From NCBI RefSeq assembly GCF_022012435.1, contig NZ_JAKLUA010000001.1, positions 1,116,001 through 1,180,000 on the forward strand: 64,000 nt of DNA, in the 5' to 3' direction. This DNA is from Bradyrhizobium zhengyangense (lineage in GTDB: Bacteria > Pseudomonadota > Alphaproteobacteria > Rhizobiales > Xanthobacteraceae). Below, in pieces: positions 35,598-44,953 of the stretch (its first letter is position 1; the number at the start of each line of letters is the position of its first letter). Under the pieces are notes generated by a model. The model saw nothing but the letters and a program-made list of their open reading frames with translations, did no database searches and was not told the DNA's origin. Both the position numbers and the translations under genes were made by a program.

Positions 35598-36503
35598 CTA
35601 AACGGCGATGCGTTCCAGATCGGCGGCGATCCTGACGCTCGGAAAGATCTTTGCCGCTTCGGCCAAGATCTCATCGTCCTCATAGCGACCCGAAAGATGA
35701 GTCAGCACGAGTTGTTGGACATTGTTGGTGGCCGCAAACCGGGCCGCCTCTGCTGCCGTGAGGTGGCCGTAGTCTCGCGCCGTCGGCGCATCCCGATCCA
35801 GGAACGTCGCCTCGATCACAAGCAGATCGGCATCCGCGACATGCTTCGAAAGCCCATCGGTGGTCTCGGTGTCGCCGATCACGACGAGCTTCTTGCCGCC
35901 GCTTGGCGGCCCCAAAACATCTTCCGGATCAATCGTCCGGCCGCCTTCAACCGTGATGGTACGCCCTGCGGCCAACTCGCCCCGCAGCGGACCATCAGGC
36001 ACACCCAGCGCTGAGAGGCGATCAGACAACAGATGGCGGCGCGCCGGACTTTGGAATGAGAATCCAAAGCTGTCGGTGTCGCGATGGCGGACCGGAAAGC
36101 AGTCGATGGTGAAGTCGCCGGCGTCAATGACCTGCCCTTCAGACAGCGGCGCGAACTGTACGGAGATCGGCGCCCTTCCCGCGCCCCACAGGCCCGCGAG
36201 CATGGAGATCACGATATCGAGCGTCCCAGGCCCGCCATGGATGCTCATCACGTCGGAGATCTGTCGCAATCCCAGAGTCGAGAAGAGACCGGGAATGCCC
36301 AGCACGTGATCGAGATGACCATGCGTAAGGAGAATGCGGTCGAGCCGCCGAAAGCCGGCGCCACTTCGCAGCATCTGGCGCTGCGTCCCCTCCCCGCAGT
36401 CGATCAGCATGCGCGTGCCCGCGGCCTCCAGGAGAAGCGCTGGATGGTTACGTTCTGCAGATGGAACGCTCGCGGAGGTGCCGAGGAAAGTCAGGGCGAA
36501 CAT
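35598..36503 (-). CDS. rnz: Ribonuclease Z-like metallo-beta-lactamase-fold protein
   Basis: 301 aa. The metal-binding motif THGHLDH (H61, H63, D65, H66), a later H (HRDTDSFGF), GDTETTD and LTHLSGRYEDDE follow the RNase Z/ElaC pattern, which processes tRNA 3' ends. The LGTSASVPS start is typical of the family. Other MBL phosphodiesterases share this layout, so the exact substrate is probable rather than proven. Confidence 0.85.
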   Translation of the reverse strand: MFALTFLGTSASVPSAERNHPALLLEAAGTRMLIDCGEGTQRQMLRSGAGFRRLDRILLTHGHLDHVLGIPGLFSTLGLRQISDVMSIHGGPGTLDIVISMLAGLWGAGRAPISVQFAPLSEGQVIDAGDFTIDCFPVRHRDTDSFGFSFQSPARRHLLSDRLSALGVPDGPLRGELAAGRTITVEGGRTIDPEDVLGPPSGGKKLVVIGDTETTDGLSKHVADADLLVIEATFLDRDAPTARDYGHLTAAEAARFAATNNVQQLVLTHLSGRYEDDEILAEAAKIFPSVRIAADLERIAV

Positions 36504-36874
36504 GGCGGTCAGTTGTCCAGCGGGTCGGCCGAGACCTCCCCCCGGACGGCCTCACCGTTCCCAATGCCACGTGGGCAGCAGTGCGTATAGTCCCATCGAC
36601 GCGGCTTCTGCGGCCTGGATGCGCTGCTGCCATTTGAGGAAGGCGCCTCGCTGGGTGAGGGCGCTCAATCGAAAACGCGAAAACAACCCCATGCACAGTA
36701 CAAATCATTGGAGAAATTCGCGCCTCACGCCGCGCGCCTCGCCGACGGCGGACGTTTGACACGTCGGGCAAAACAGGCGCACGATGGCATGATCCCCAGT
36801 CGTGAATTCGCAATCACTCCGAACCATTAACGGTTCGGAAGCCATCGCCATTTCGAACGCGGCGCCCGCGCCGA
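36504..36874. other. Intergenic region without convincing gene
   Basis: About 370 bp. Overlapping frames of 120-170 codons exist on both strands but lack ribosome-binding sites, domains and normal amino-acid balance. I see no RNA gene or repeat here. Confidence 0.4.
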
Positions 36875-37648
36875 TCAGAACAAGAAGCCGTTGAGAGCAA
36901 CGAGAAACTGCCGCGGCGATTGCAGCTGCGGCACGTGCGCGCAGCCCGGAATGATCTCGAGCCTGGCGTGCGGCAATCCGGCGGCGAGTTCGTGCGACAT
37001 CGGCGGCGGCGTCGCCTCATCGTGCTCACCGACCAGAACGAGGACGGGAACCTTCACCGTGGCGAGTTGAGCGCGGAGATCGAGGCTTGCCAATGCATCG
37101 CACGCGGCACGGAAGACATCGGGATCCGTCCGCAGGAACGCTGCGCGACGATCCTTCATCAGCTCAGGATGTTGCTCCTGAAACTCCGGCGCGAACAGGC
37201 GCCGCATGGCGACGTCGGTGATCGCCTCCAGCCCTTTCTCGCGCGACACCCTCACCATGTTGCGAAACGCTTCGCGGCCGGGCTCCGAGAACGCAGCGCC
37301 GCTGTCGGCGAGAACGAGCTTAGCGGCGATCTCAGGATGCCGGATCGCCATCTGCAAGGCGACGAAGCCGCCATAGCCGTTGCCGAGCACGATCGCCGGC
37401 GCGCCGTTCGCCGCATCCCGTACGGCCTCGGCCATCCGGTCCGCGACCGCAGCAAGGCCGCCCTCCACGGCGCCTGAACGGCCAAACCCGGGCAGCTCCG
37501 GCACGATGGTTCGAAACGATGTCGCAAGCTCCGGCGCGATCGCATCGAAGCTCGCGCGATCCGACAACAGCGAGTGAAAGAGAAACAACGGCGGCCCCTC
37601 GCCCGATTCCGCGGCGTTGACGGTTCCGTTGGCAAGAAGCCTGTCCAT
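36875..37648 (-). CDS. Alpha/beta-hydrolase-fold protein lacking the nucleophilic serine
   Basis: 257 aa, alpha/beta hydrolase resembling enol-lactone or meta-cleavage hydrolases. The oxyanion segment (FLFHSLLSD, about 22-30), the acid D210 (VGEHDEATP) and base H238 (GCAHVPQLQ) are in place. The nucleophile elbow, however, reads G89-N90-G91-Y92-G93-G94 instead of GxSxGG: codon 91 is GGC where Ser is expected. It may be inactive, act without a nucleophile, or carry a sequence variant. ATG 37648 is chosen; the frame reaches 37738. It is divergent from the GntR-aldehyde dehydrogenase-MFS operon and may serve the same catabolic route. Confidence 0.8.
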   Translation of the reverse strand: MDRLLANGTVNAAESGEGPPLFLFHSLLSDRASFDAIAPELATSFRTIVPELPGFGRSGAVEGGLAAVADRMAEAVRDAANGAPAIVLGNGYGGFVALQMAIRHPEIAAKLVLADSGAAFSEPGREAFRNMVRVSREKGLEAITDVAMRRLFAPEFQEQHPELMKDRRAAFLRTDPDVFRAACDALASLDLRAQLATVKVPVLVLVGEHDEATPPPMSHELAAGLPHARLEIIPGCAHVPQLQSPRQFLVALNGFLF

Positions 37649-37710
37649 GTCCGGTCTTTCTCGATTGCGTCGGTCAGAGCACGCGCGACCCGCGCGTCCT
37701 ATTGGCTCGA

Positions 37711-37722
37711 TTGATAAATCAA
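37711..37722. promoter_or_regulatory. Palindrome between hydrolase and GntR genes
   Basis: TTGAT-AA-ATCAA (37711-37722) inside the wider near-palindrome CGATTGATAAATCAAATCG. It lies between divergent starts at 37648 and 37803 and is a reasonable operator for the FCD-GntR protein, but the sequence is short and A/T-rich. Confidence 0.35.
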
Positions 37723-37802
37723 ATCGCCGGGAATTCAAGCATTGAGGCCTTGACGTGAAATATCAGGACTGAGAGATTACACTCACGGAGGTCCTACAGG
37801 TC

Positions 37803-38453
37803 ATGCTTTTGCGCGAGAATATCTACGATCTTCTGAGAGCTGATATTTTAGCTTGCCGCCTTGCTCCTGGCGATGAAATGCGAGAGCAGGACCTCGCCGA
37901 GCGCTATGAGGTGAGCCGGCAACCGGTGCGGGACGCGCTTTTGCGGCTGCAGCGCGAGCACCTCGTGACGGTGCAGCCGCGCCAGGGCTATCGGGTCACG
38001 CCGATCTCGCTCTCGGATGCGCGCGACCTCTTGCGCTTCCGCCTTGCGCTGGAGCCGGCCTGCGTTGCCGAGGCGATCGAGAGTGCGCCTGACAGCGTCT
38101 TGAAATCGCTCGACGATTTTCGCCGCTTCTCGGGCAACCACGAAGACTTCATCGTCTACAATCGCGGCTTCCACACCGCGCTGGCGCATGCGTCCGGCAA
38201 TCGCCGCATGGCAACGGCGCTCTGCGATTTGATCGGCCAGGCCGATCGGCTGGTCCGCGTCAGCGTTTCGAATCTGAAGGGACACGACCCGGCGAAACTC
38301 GTCGCCGAACACGTCGCGCTGATCGACGCCATGCAGAGCCGCGAAACGCGAACCGCGGCACGCATCATCAAGGCCCATATCGGGGCCACCGAAAAACGCG
38401 TTCTGCCGGCGCTCAAGCGCAACGCCGTCATCGTCGAAGAGAGGTCATCATGA
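37803..38453 (+). CDS. FCD-domain GntR-family transcriptional regulator
   Basis: 216 aa. The N-terminal winged helix (about 5-70) shows LAPGDEMREQDLAERYEVSR, QPVRDALLRLQREHLV and PRQGYRV, the FadR/VanR pattern; the C-terminal FCD effector domain (about 85-205) has the metal-site residues around FHTALA and HVALIDAM. Such regulators respond to organic acids. GGAGG precedes the start. Its stop overlaps the aldehyde dehydrogenase ATG, so regulator and enzyme are co-translated. Confidence 0.9.
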   Translation: MLLRENIYDLLRADILACRLAPGDEMREQDLAERYEVSRQPVRDALLRLQREHLVTVQPRQGYRVTPISLSDARDLLRFRLALEPACVAEAIESAPDSVLKSLDDFRRFSGNHEDFIVYNRGFHTALAHASGNRRMATALCDLIGQADRLVRVSVSNLKGHDPAKLVAEHVALIDAMQSRETRTAARIIKAHIGATEKRVLPALKRNAVIVEERSS

Positions 38454-39979
38454 ACGTTCCGTCGAAACCCGCCTCGATCGACGTCGAAATTCACGGCAAT
38501 TTCATCGATGGCCGGGAAGTCGAAGCCGGAGGCGGCGCGATGTTGGACGTGCGCAATCCTGCGACCGGCGATGTGATCGCCCGCATTCCCAATTCGACCG
38601 CTGAGGATATCGATCGCGCCATGCGAAGCGCACGCGCCGCCTTCGAAGGCAAGGCCTGGGGCGGCATGGACACGCGCGCACGCGCCCGGCTGGTCAACAA
38701 GCTTGCCGATGCCTTCGAGGCCAATCTCGACAGCCTGTACCGGTTGGAGACCCTCAACAACGGCCGCCCGATCAATGAGACCCGCGCCCAGCTCTCCCGC
38801 CTCCCCGACTTCTTCCGCTACTTTGCCGGCGTCGCGCTGTCGCGCCGCGATTCCGTGATCCCTGTCGAGGGCCCGTATCTCAACTACACGCTTCGCACCC
38901 CCATCGGTATCGTTGCCAACTGCACACCGTTCAATCATCCGCTGATGATTCTGTGCAAGTCGCTCGCCGTTGTGCTGGCGACCGGCTGCGTCACCGTGGT
39001 CAAGCCGTCCGAATACACGCCGCTGACGACGTTGAAGCTCGCGCAGATCTTCACCGAGGCCGGTCTGCCGCCCGGCGTCTTCAATATCGTTCTCGGTCTC
39101 GGCCAAAGCGCCGGCAAGATGCTCGCCGAGCACGGCGACATCAACAAGCTGGTCCTGACTGGCGGCACCGAGGCCGGCCGCATCGCCGGCAGCGCGGCCG
39201 CAAGGGTGTTTGCGCATCAGACCATGGAACTTGGCGGCAAGACGCCGGTGATGGTGTTCGACGATTTCGACGTCGACCGCGCCGTCAATTACGCGGCGTT
39301 CGGTGCCTTCATCGGCGCCGGCCAGACCTGCGTCTGCGCCTCGCGCCATATCGTGCAGGCCTCGATCTACGACGAGTTCGTCGAGAAGCTGCAGGCCAAG
39401 ACCCGCTCCATCCGCATCGGCGATCCCTTCGATGCCAACACCCAGCTTGGCCCCGTGATTTCCGCCCGGCAGCGTGACCGCGTGCTCGCCTATTCCGGCT
39501 ACGGTCACCAAGACGGTGCACGTCTCGTCACCGGCGGCGTTGCCGCGAAGGTGCCGGGTCACGACGCTGGCTATTTCGTCGAGCCGACGGTCTTCGCCGA
39601 CGTCACCTCCGACATGCGCATCTTCCAGGAGGAGGTGTTCGGTCCCTTCACCTCGGTGACGCCGTTCAAGGACGAAGCCGATGCGCTGCGGCTTGCCAAC
39701 GACTCGCCCTTCGGCCTCGCCGCCGCGATCCGCACCCGGGACGTCGCGCGCGCCCACCGCGTCGCCGCTGCCGTCAAGGCCGGCATCGTCTGGGTCAACG
39801 ATCATCATCGGCTCGATCCGGCTTCGCCCTGGGGCGGCGTCGATGATTCCGGCATCGGCCGCGAATGCGGCACCGAAAGTTTCGACGACCATTTCAACAC
39901 CAAGAGCGTGATGGTCGCCACGCACGAGCAGCCGTTCGACTGGTATCGCGACACGGCCAACCAGAAGCGGCTGAACTAG
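38450..39979 (+). CDS. NAD(P)-dependent aldehyde dehydrogenase
   Basis: 509 aa, ALDH superfamily. Catalytic C294 (GQTCVCAS), general base E260 (MELGGKTP) and N162 (TPFNHP) are all present, and TGGTEAGR forms the cofactor-binding turn. It oxidises an aldehyde to its acid; substrate unknown. It begins within the stop of the GntR gene (ATGA, 38450-38453) and is followed 73 bp later by an MFS importer, so import, oxidation and local regulation form one unit. Confidence 0.92.
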   Translation: MNVPSKPASIDVEIHGNFIDGREVEAGGGAMLDVRNPATGDVIARIPNSTAEDIDRAMRSARAAFEGKAWGGMDTRARARLVNKLADAFEANLDSLYRLETLNNGRPINETRAQLSRLPDFFRYFAGVALSRRDSVIPVEGPYLNYTLRTPIGIVANCTPFNHPLMILCKSLAVVLATGCVTVVKPSEYTPLTTLKLAQIFTEAGLPPGVFNIVLGLGQSAGKMLAEHGDINKLVLTGGTEAGRIAGSAAARVFAHQTMELGGKTPVMVFDDFDVDRAVNYAAFGAFIGAGQTCVCASRHIVQASIYDEFVEKLQAKTRSIRIGDPFDANTQLGPVISARQRDRVLAYSGYGHQDGARLVTGGVAAKVPGHDAGYFVEPTVFADVTSDMRIFQEEVFGPFTSVTPFKDEADALRLANDSPFGLAAAIRTRDVARAHRVAAAVKAGIVWVNDHHRLDPASPWGGVDDSGIGRECGTESFDDHFNTKSVMVATHEQPFDWYRDTANQKRLN

Positions 39980-40052
39980 AGAACGACAAGCGGCAGATCG
40001 CTCAGAGAAGGCGGGCCGCATCATCAAGAATAACAGTCAAGGGAGAGCGTCA

Positions 40053-41420
40053 ATGTCGACATCGGTGAACGCAGGCAGCCGTCTTGATCGGCTGCCGATC
40101 GGGCCATTCCACCGTCGCATCATGCTGCTGATCGGCATCGGCATGTTCTTCGATGGTTTTGACATTTACATCGCCGGGACCGTGCTCAGCGTGACGCTGA
40201 AGACGGGCTTCTCGACGCTGGCCCAGAACGCGGTTTTCATCTCCGCGACTTTCGTCGGGATGATGCTGGGATCATTCGGCACCGGTTTTCTCGGTGACCG
40301 TTACGGGCGCCGCTTCACCTATCAATTCAATTTGCTGCTTTTCGGCGTTGCCTCCCTTGCTGCTGCATTCTCGCCAAACATGGCCTTCCTGATTGCCTGC
40401 CGCTTCGTGATGGGCGTCGGGCTCGGCGCGGAGAACGTCGTCGGCTATTCGACGATGACGGAGTTCGTGCCCGCGCGGACCCGCGGCAAATGGCTCGGCT
40501 TCACCACCGTGTGCGTCGTCACCGGTCTGCCCGTCGCGCTGCTGGTCGCATCCGTGCTGGTGCCGCAATTCGGCTGGCGCTCCATGTTCGTGCTCGGCGG
40601 CATCGGCGCGCTCGTGGTCTGGTACATGCGCAAGTCGCTGCCGGAATCGCCGCGCTGGCTGGAAGCGGTGGGACGGACCGCGGAGGCCGAAGCGCTGATG
40701 CAGGCCATCGAGAGGGAGGCGGCGCAAGGTCAGCCCGTGCCTGCGCCAGCGGCCACGACATCGGCCCCGGTCTCGGCCGATCTTGGCACACTGTTCACCG
40801 CACCGCTGCTGTCGCGGATGATCGTCGGTGCGGTCTGCCTGATCACCATCAACACCCTGCTCTACGGCTTCGTCACCTGGCTTCCGGTGTTCTTCGTCAA
40901 GCAGGGTCTGTCGATCGCGACCTCGTTCGGCTATTCGCTGCTGATGGCGCTGGGCGCGCCGATCGGCTCGGCGATCGGCGCGCTGACAGCCGACCGCTGG
41001 GGTCGCAAGCCGACCATCATCGGCGCGTCGCTGGTCTCGGTGGCGCTGGGCATCCTCTATCCCATGATCTCGGATCCGATCCTGCTGCCGGCCGTGGGCT
41101 TTGCGCTGACCGTGCCGATCTACGTCCTGGTCGCCCTGCTGTTCGGCATCTACATTCCCGAGCTGTTTCCGACCGAGGTTCGCCTGCGCGCCTCCGGCAT
41201 CGTCAATACGCTGGGGCGCGGCGCCACGATCGTCACACCGTTCCTCGTTGTGTCGCTGTTTGAATCGCGCGGCGTTGCCGGCGTGATGGCGCTGATGATC
41301 GGGCTGCTGGTGATTCAGATCATCACGGTCTGGGCGCTTGGCATCGAGCCCAGGCATCGCAGCCTCGAGGAGCTGAAGACGGAGGAAGCGGCGGCGCCCG
41401 TTCTGAGCGAAGTGTCCTGA
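40053..41420 (+). CDS. MFS transporter, aromatic-acid/sugar-acid:proton symporter type
   Basis: 455 aa with 12 membrane helices. The first helix has FFDGFDIYI and loop 2-3 has GDRYGRR (81-87), a pattern of aromatic-acid:H+ symporters and related carboxylate importers. RGKWLGFTTVCVVTGLPVA and PESPRWL fit the same group. AAGGGAGAG lies just upstream of the ATG. It probably imports the substrate of the preceding aldehyde dehydrogenase route. Confidence 0.88.
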   Translation: MSTSVNAGSRLDRLPIGPFHRRIMLLIGIGMFFDGFDIYIAGTVLSVTLKTGFSTLAQNAVFISATFVGMMLGSFGTGFLGDRYGRRFTYQFNLLLFGVASLAAAFSPNMAFLIACRFVMGVGLGAENVVGYSTMTEFVPARTRGKWLGFTTVCVVTGLPVALLVASVLVPQFGWRSMFVLGGIGALVVWYMRKSLPESPRWLEAVGRTAEAEALMQAIEREAAQGQPVPAPAATTSAPVSADLGTLFTAPLLSRMIVGAVCLITINTLLYGFVTWLPVFFVKQGLSIATSFGYSLLMALGAPIGSAIGALTADRWGRKPTIIGASLVSVALGILYPMISDPILLPAVGFALTVPIYVLVALLFGIYIPELFPTEVRLRASGIVNTLGRGATIVTPFLVVSLFESRGVAGVMALMIGLLVIQIITVWALGIEPRHRSLEELKTEEAAAPVLSEVS

Positions 41421-41450
41421 GAACCAATAGCTCCACGCTCTCTCGCTCAT

Positions 41451-41479
41451 GACGCTCCGATGGCTGACATCGGGGCGTC
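41451..41479 (+). terminator. Probable terminator after the MFS gene
   Basis: An 11-bp stem (GACGCTCCGAT at 41451-41461 with ATCGGGGCGTC at 41469-41479, one G-T pair) and a 7-nt loop, followed by the weak T-tract TTGCTTT. It begins 31 bp after the MFS stop. Confidence 0.6.
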
Positions 41480-41861
41480 TTGCTTTGCTGCACTCTCCGG
41501 CGGCGAGCTGGAGCGTGTACTTGGCAACAAGGGGCTCGAACGGGCTCACCGAAATATCCTGGACGAACACCCCACACAACCGCTGCGGAGCGCCGCATAC
41601 TTGCGCAAGCCAATGAGACCAGGTCGTCCGAACGGACGGCTACGCTCATGAAAAATATTTCACGCAGTCCGGGCAGCTTGGCGCACCAACTTGAAATGCA
41701 TCAGCGATGCTGACCCTTTGAGGTTGCAATCCGGCAACATCGGTCGAGGAAAATGCTGGTAAGCCAAATGGAACCGGCGTTTGCGCTCGTCAATCGCACG
41801 TCCTCAAATTACGCTGCCGTTGGAATTTGCATTATCAATAATTTCTAAGGGGGAAGTCTGC
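41480..41861. other. Intergenic region upstream of the barrel protein
   Basis: About 380 bp between the MFS terminator and the Omp25/31-like gene. The last 60 bp (41810-41850) are A/T-rich and likely carry that gene's promoter. The open frames here have no ribosome-binding site or recognisable sequence. Confidence 0.4.
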
Positions 41862-42791
41862 ATGAAGGCTGCTCTTAAATCGGCGATCGCGTCGTCGATG
41901 ATCATCGCAAGCGTCGGCTCCACATACGCGGCTGACATGGCCGTCAAGGCGCCTCCACTGCCGCCGCCGGTCGTTGTAAGCTGGACCGGCTGTTACATCG
42001 GTGGTGACGTCGGCTGGTACCACGCTCATCAGAACGGGGACACATCGGCGTTCCCCTCACCGGGCTTCGGAGCGCCTGCGATCAACGGAGCGGGAATCGC
42101 GGGGTACGGCGTTCTACCCACATCGCATGGTTTGTCGCGCGACAGCGTCTTGGGCGGCGGCTATGGAGGCTGCAACTGGCAGCAGAACAAGTGGGTGTTT
42201 GGCTTCGAGGGCGATATAACATGGACGGACAATAAGACGGGAAGCGACGCCCAAACCGTCGTCGGCTCGTTCACGGGGCAGCCCGCCAACTTCCCCCCGT
42301 TGGGCACGAACATGCAGTTAAACAGCTCAACCCAGTGGTTGGCTTCGTTGCGAGGACGCGTCGGCATGGTCGTGGGTGCTGGCGACAACGTGTTGCTCTA
42401 CGGCACAGGCGGTGTGGCCTTTACTGATACCAAGTACTCTGCCGTGTTCACCCCGTCGACGAATCCGGCCAGCCTGTTCGGATTCGGATGTCCGGGCGCC
42501 GCTGCCACCACGTGTTTTGGGACCTCGGCCGTTGCCTTCTCACGAAACCAAGTCGGCTGGGTCGCCGGCGCCGGCGTCGAATGGCGAGTTGCGCCGCAGT
42601 GGCTGGTTCGCGTCGAATACCTCCACTACGGATTTGACGGTGCGAGCGGCATCGTACCGGCCGTCCTAGCCAACGGGGCAGCAGCTTGCGCGGGTTGCGG
42701 CTGGCGCGCGAACTGGGGCAACCTCGACATTGACAGCGTGCGCGTAGGCGCGGCCTATCAATTCGGTGGTCCGGTGGTTGCGAAGTACTGA
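41862..42791 (+). CDS. Outer-membrane beta-barrel protein, Omp25/Omp31-like
   Basis: 309 aa. A signal peptide (MKAALKSAIASSMIIASVG, cut near TYA-AD) and a short Pro linker lead to the barrel opening SWTGCYIGGDVGW. Strand patterns such as GFEGDITWTD, LASLRGRVGMVVG, NVLLYGTGGVAF, GWVAGAGVEWRV and WLVRVEYLHYGF match the family. Unusually for the family the protein extends past VRVGAAYQF with GGPVVAKY. GGGGGAAG precedes the ATG; in-frame codons back to 41781 are not favoured. A terminator follows immediately. Confidence 0.88.
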   Translation: MKAALKSAIASSMIIASVGSTYAADMAVKAPPLPPPVVVSWTGCYIGGDVGWYHAHQNGDTSAFPSPGFGAPAINGAGIAGYGVLPTSHGLSRDSVLGGGYGGCNWQQNKWVFGFEGDITWTDNKTGSDAQTVVGSFTGQPANFPPLGTNMQLNSSTQWLASLRGRVGMVVGAGDNVLLYGTGGVAFTDTKYSAVFTPSTNPASLFGFGCPGAAATTCFGTSAVAFSRNQVGWVAGAGVEWRVAPQWLVRVEYLHYGFDGASGIVPAVLANGAAACAGCGWRANWGNLDIDSVRVGAAYQFGGPVVAKY

Positions 42792-42820
42792 TTGAACGTC
42801 TTCCTCCGGGAAGCGAAGAA

Positions 42821-42848
42821 AGTCCCGGCTTGCGCCGGGGCTTTTTTT
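42821..42848 (+). terminator. Rho-independent terminator after the barrel protein
   Basis: A 9-bp stem (AGTCCCGGC/GCCGGGGCT, one wobble) with loop TTGC and seven T residues (42842-42848), located 29 bp after the stop codon. Confidence 0.9.
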
Positions 42849-43080
42849 GTTTGCGGTGCCATCCAGGCAGGACGCTGGCCATATCGTCTGTTGGCCCGTC
42901 AGCGAAGTTGCGCCGCGTCTGACGGAGGTTCGCTCATCGCCGTAGGGCGGACCGGATTTGCTCAACCTGAGCTCTTCGCATTTTGACCCGAAGCGGAACT
43001 CGCATCGATCAATGTGTGGCTGTCTTCCTTCTCGGCAGCATCATATTGTTGGCGAAGCTGGAGACTAGAGGGCGCGCGCC

Positions 43081-44052
43081 ATGAAACGACGGGATTTCAT
43101 GAAAGCTGTCAGTGTTGTCGCCGGCTTCGGCGCAGTAGCCACTCACACAATGGCTCAAGATAAAGTCCGTCGTGTAGGTGCACTGCTTGTAGGAGAAATT
43201 ACAAAGAAGTTTCTTGAAGATAGCCTCAAACAACGTGGCTGGAAGCTTGGCGATAATCTCATGATTGAAAGCCGAATATACAACGGAAATACTGATCTGG
43301 CGCATCGTTATGCCCGCGAGCTGATCTCCCTGAAGCCGGATGTGCTGTTTGCATTGACCAATACGTCCATGGCGGCACTTCAAGCTGAGGGCTCAACGCT
43401 TCGTACTGTCTTTGCCATGGTCAGTGATCCGGTGGGAATGCATTACGTTGATAGCTTTTCCAGACCGGGCCACAACGTGACGGGCTTCACACCATTTGAG
43501 CCGAGCTTGGGTGGCAAGTGGGTTTCTCTCCTGAAGGAGATTGCGCCGAACATCCAGCACATCGGGCTCGTCTACAATCCTGAACCCGGAAACAATTCCG
43601 CGGCATTCCGCGAATCGATTGACAGGACCGCGCGCGCATCAGGAATCGCGTCAGTGGAAACGCCCAGCGGCGGAGAATCCGACATAGAGCGTTTGATCGT
43701 TTCCTTTAAAGACAAGCCCGATAGCGGCCTCATTTTCTTGCCTGATGCATTCACGAGTTCACAACCAGATCGTTTTACGGCCTTGGTCCGCCAATACCGC
43801 ATTCCAGCAATATATCCACTCCGTTCCTTCTGCGACGCTGACGGCCTAATTTCGTACGGCGTCTACTTCATAAAGATATTCGATGGTGCGGTGTCGTACG
43901 TTGATCGGATTCTGCGCGGCGCTGATCCCGCCGAACTGCCCGTTCAAGCTCCAACCGAGTTTGAGTTGGTCGTAAACCAAAAAGCAGCTCGGCAACTTGG
44001 CTTACAATTGCCTCCCGATTTAGTTGCTCGCGCGGACGAGGTAATCGGATAG
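43081..44052 (+). CDS. Orphan Tat-exported ABC_sub_bind (DUF534) substrate-binding protein
   Basis: 323 aa. A twin-arginine signal (KRRDFMK, then AVSVVAGFGAVA) targets the periplasm. The mature part is a periplasmic-binding fold of the ABC_sub_bind group: VRRVGALLVGE, LKPDVLFALTN, DPVGMHYVDSFSRPGHNVTGF, HIGLVYNPEPG and a C-terminal LPPDLVARADEVI. No permease or ATPase gene is near, which is common for this expanded Bradyrhizobium family. The gene is visibly A/T-richer than its neighbours, suggesting later acquisition. Ligand unknown. Confidence 0.85.
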   Translation: MKRRDFMKAVSVVAGFGAVATHTMAQDKVRRVGALLVGEITKKFLEDSLKQRGWKLGDNLMIESRIYNGNTDLAHRYARELISLKPDVLFALTNTSMAALQAEGSTLRTVFAMVSDPVGMHYVDSFSRPGHNVTGFTPFEPSLGGKWVSLLKEIAPNIQHIGLVYNPEPGNNSAAFRESIDRTARASGIASVETPSGGESDIERLIVSFKDKPDSGLIFLPDAFTSSQPDRFTALVRQYRIPAIYPLRSFCDADGLISYGVYFIKIFDGAVSYVDRILRGADPAELPVQAPTEFELVVNQKAARQLGLQLPPDLVARADEVIG

Positions 44053-44139
44053 ACCACCTCGCTTGCTGCGGTGCATGAGTCCGGAATCGGCCCTTGAGCG
44101 ACATCGGGAGAATGCCGCTTTTCCGCGGCTGTTAGAGTT

Positions 44140-44784
44140 TCAGCGGACATTAGGCGGCCTGCCGCTTAACGAGTTCACAGCCTGGTCCCGCTCCGACTGC
44201 GCCTCCACGGCCTGCACCGCGACATCAGCCACCTGCCGCAGCGCTTCGCGATCAGAGCCTGAGGAGGCCATCACGCCCATGCCGACTGAGACCGCCGAGA
44301 CATAACGCGCGAGTGCTGCGGGATCTGACGTGTCCTTGAGATCGCCCTCTGCCTTGGCCCGGACAAAGCGCTCGCGCAGTTGCTCTTCGTTCTGGGCGCG
44401 GCGCGCTGCGAGTTCGAAAGGGACGTTTTCGGAGCCGGCACCGGTGGCGATGCCGCCTTGCACGAGCAGGCAGCCCGGCGGATTGGCGGGATCGGTCTGC
44501 TTCTCGGCGATGCCCATCAGCATCCGCTCGGCGACTTCGCGGGCGGTCGGTGCGGACACCACTTCGTCCATCCACGCGCCACGCAGTTTGGTGTAGCGGT
44601 CGAGCGCGGCCTTGAGCAGGCCTTCCTTGTTGCCGAAGCAGGCATAAAGGCTCGGCGGGTTGATACCCATGGCCTCCGTGAGCTGGGCGATCGTGGCGCC
44701 CTCATAGCCATGGCGCCAAAACACTTCCATCGCCCGATCCAACGCGACATCAGCGTCGAATTCGCGGGGGCGTCCCATGCCCAT
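44140..44784 (-). CDS. TetR-family transcriptional repressor
   Basis: 214 aa. The N-terminal helix-turn-helix (about 8-55) reads FDADVALDRAMEVFWRHGYE, then GATIAQLTEAMGINPPSLYACFGNKEGLL. The C-terminal ligand-binding half begins with DRYTKLRGAW and includes PPGCLLVQGG, seen in TetR proteins near efflux or detoxification genes. AAGGAGG precedes ATG 44784. It is divergent from an RND efflux operon with a palindrome between them and is probably its repressor. Confidence 0.9.
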   Translation of the reverse strand: MGMGRPREFDADVALDRAMEVFWRHGYEGATIAQLTEAMGINPPSLYACFGNKEGLLKAALDRYTKLRGAWMDEVVSAPTAREVAERMLMGIAEKQTDPANPPGCLLVQGGIATGAGSENVPFELAARRAQNEEQLRERFVRAKAEGDLKDTSDPAALARYVSAVSVGMGVMASSGSDREALRQVADVAVQAVEAQSERDQAVNSLSGRPPNVR

Positions 44785-44953
44785 GCCACTATCCTCCTTG
44801 GATTCGGCGTCGTCCCTCGATCTAACGCCTGGTCCTATCTATTTGTTCTATCTTTCTTTTCTCTTCCGCCTTCCCAATCTTGCGGTAAGCGGGTACAATT
44901 TTCTTAGCGAACGGTACATAAGTATCTTGCGCTGCGGTATCCAGCTCCACATC

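Noticed and set aside
36334..36813. Frames of 120-140 codons on both strands between the RNase Z-like and hydrolase genes
   Set aside because: Low-quality composition and mutual overlap; no support for translation.
38156..40027. 623-codon open frame antisense to the GntR and aldehyde dehydrogenase genes
   Set aside because: Mirrors the codon structure of the well-supported plus-strand genes; Arg/Gly/Asp-rich text without domain or ribosome-binding site.
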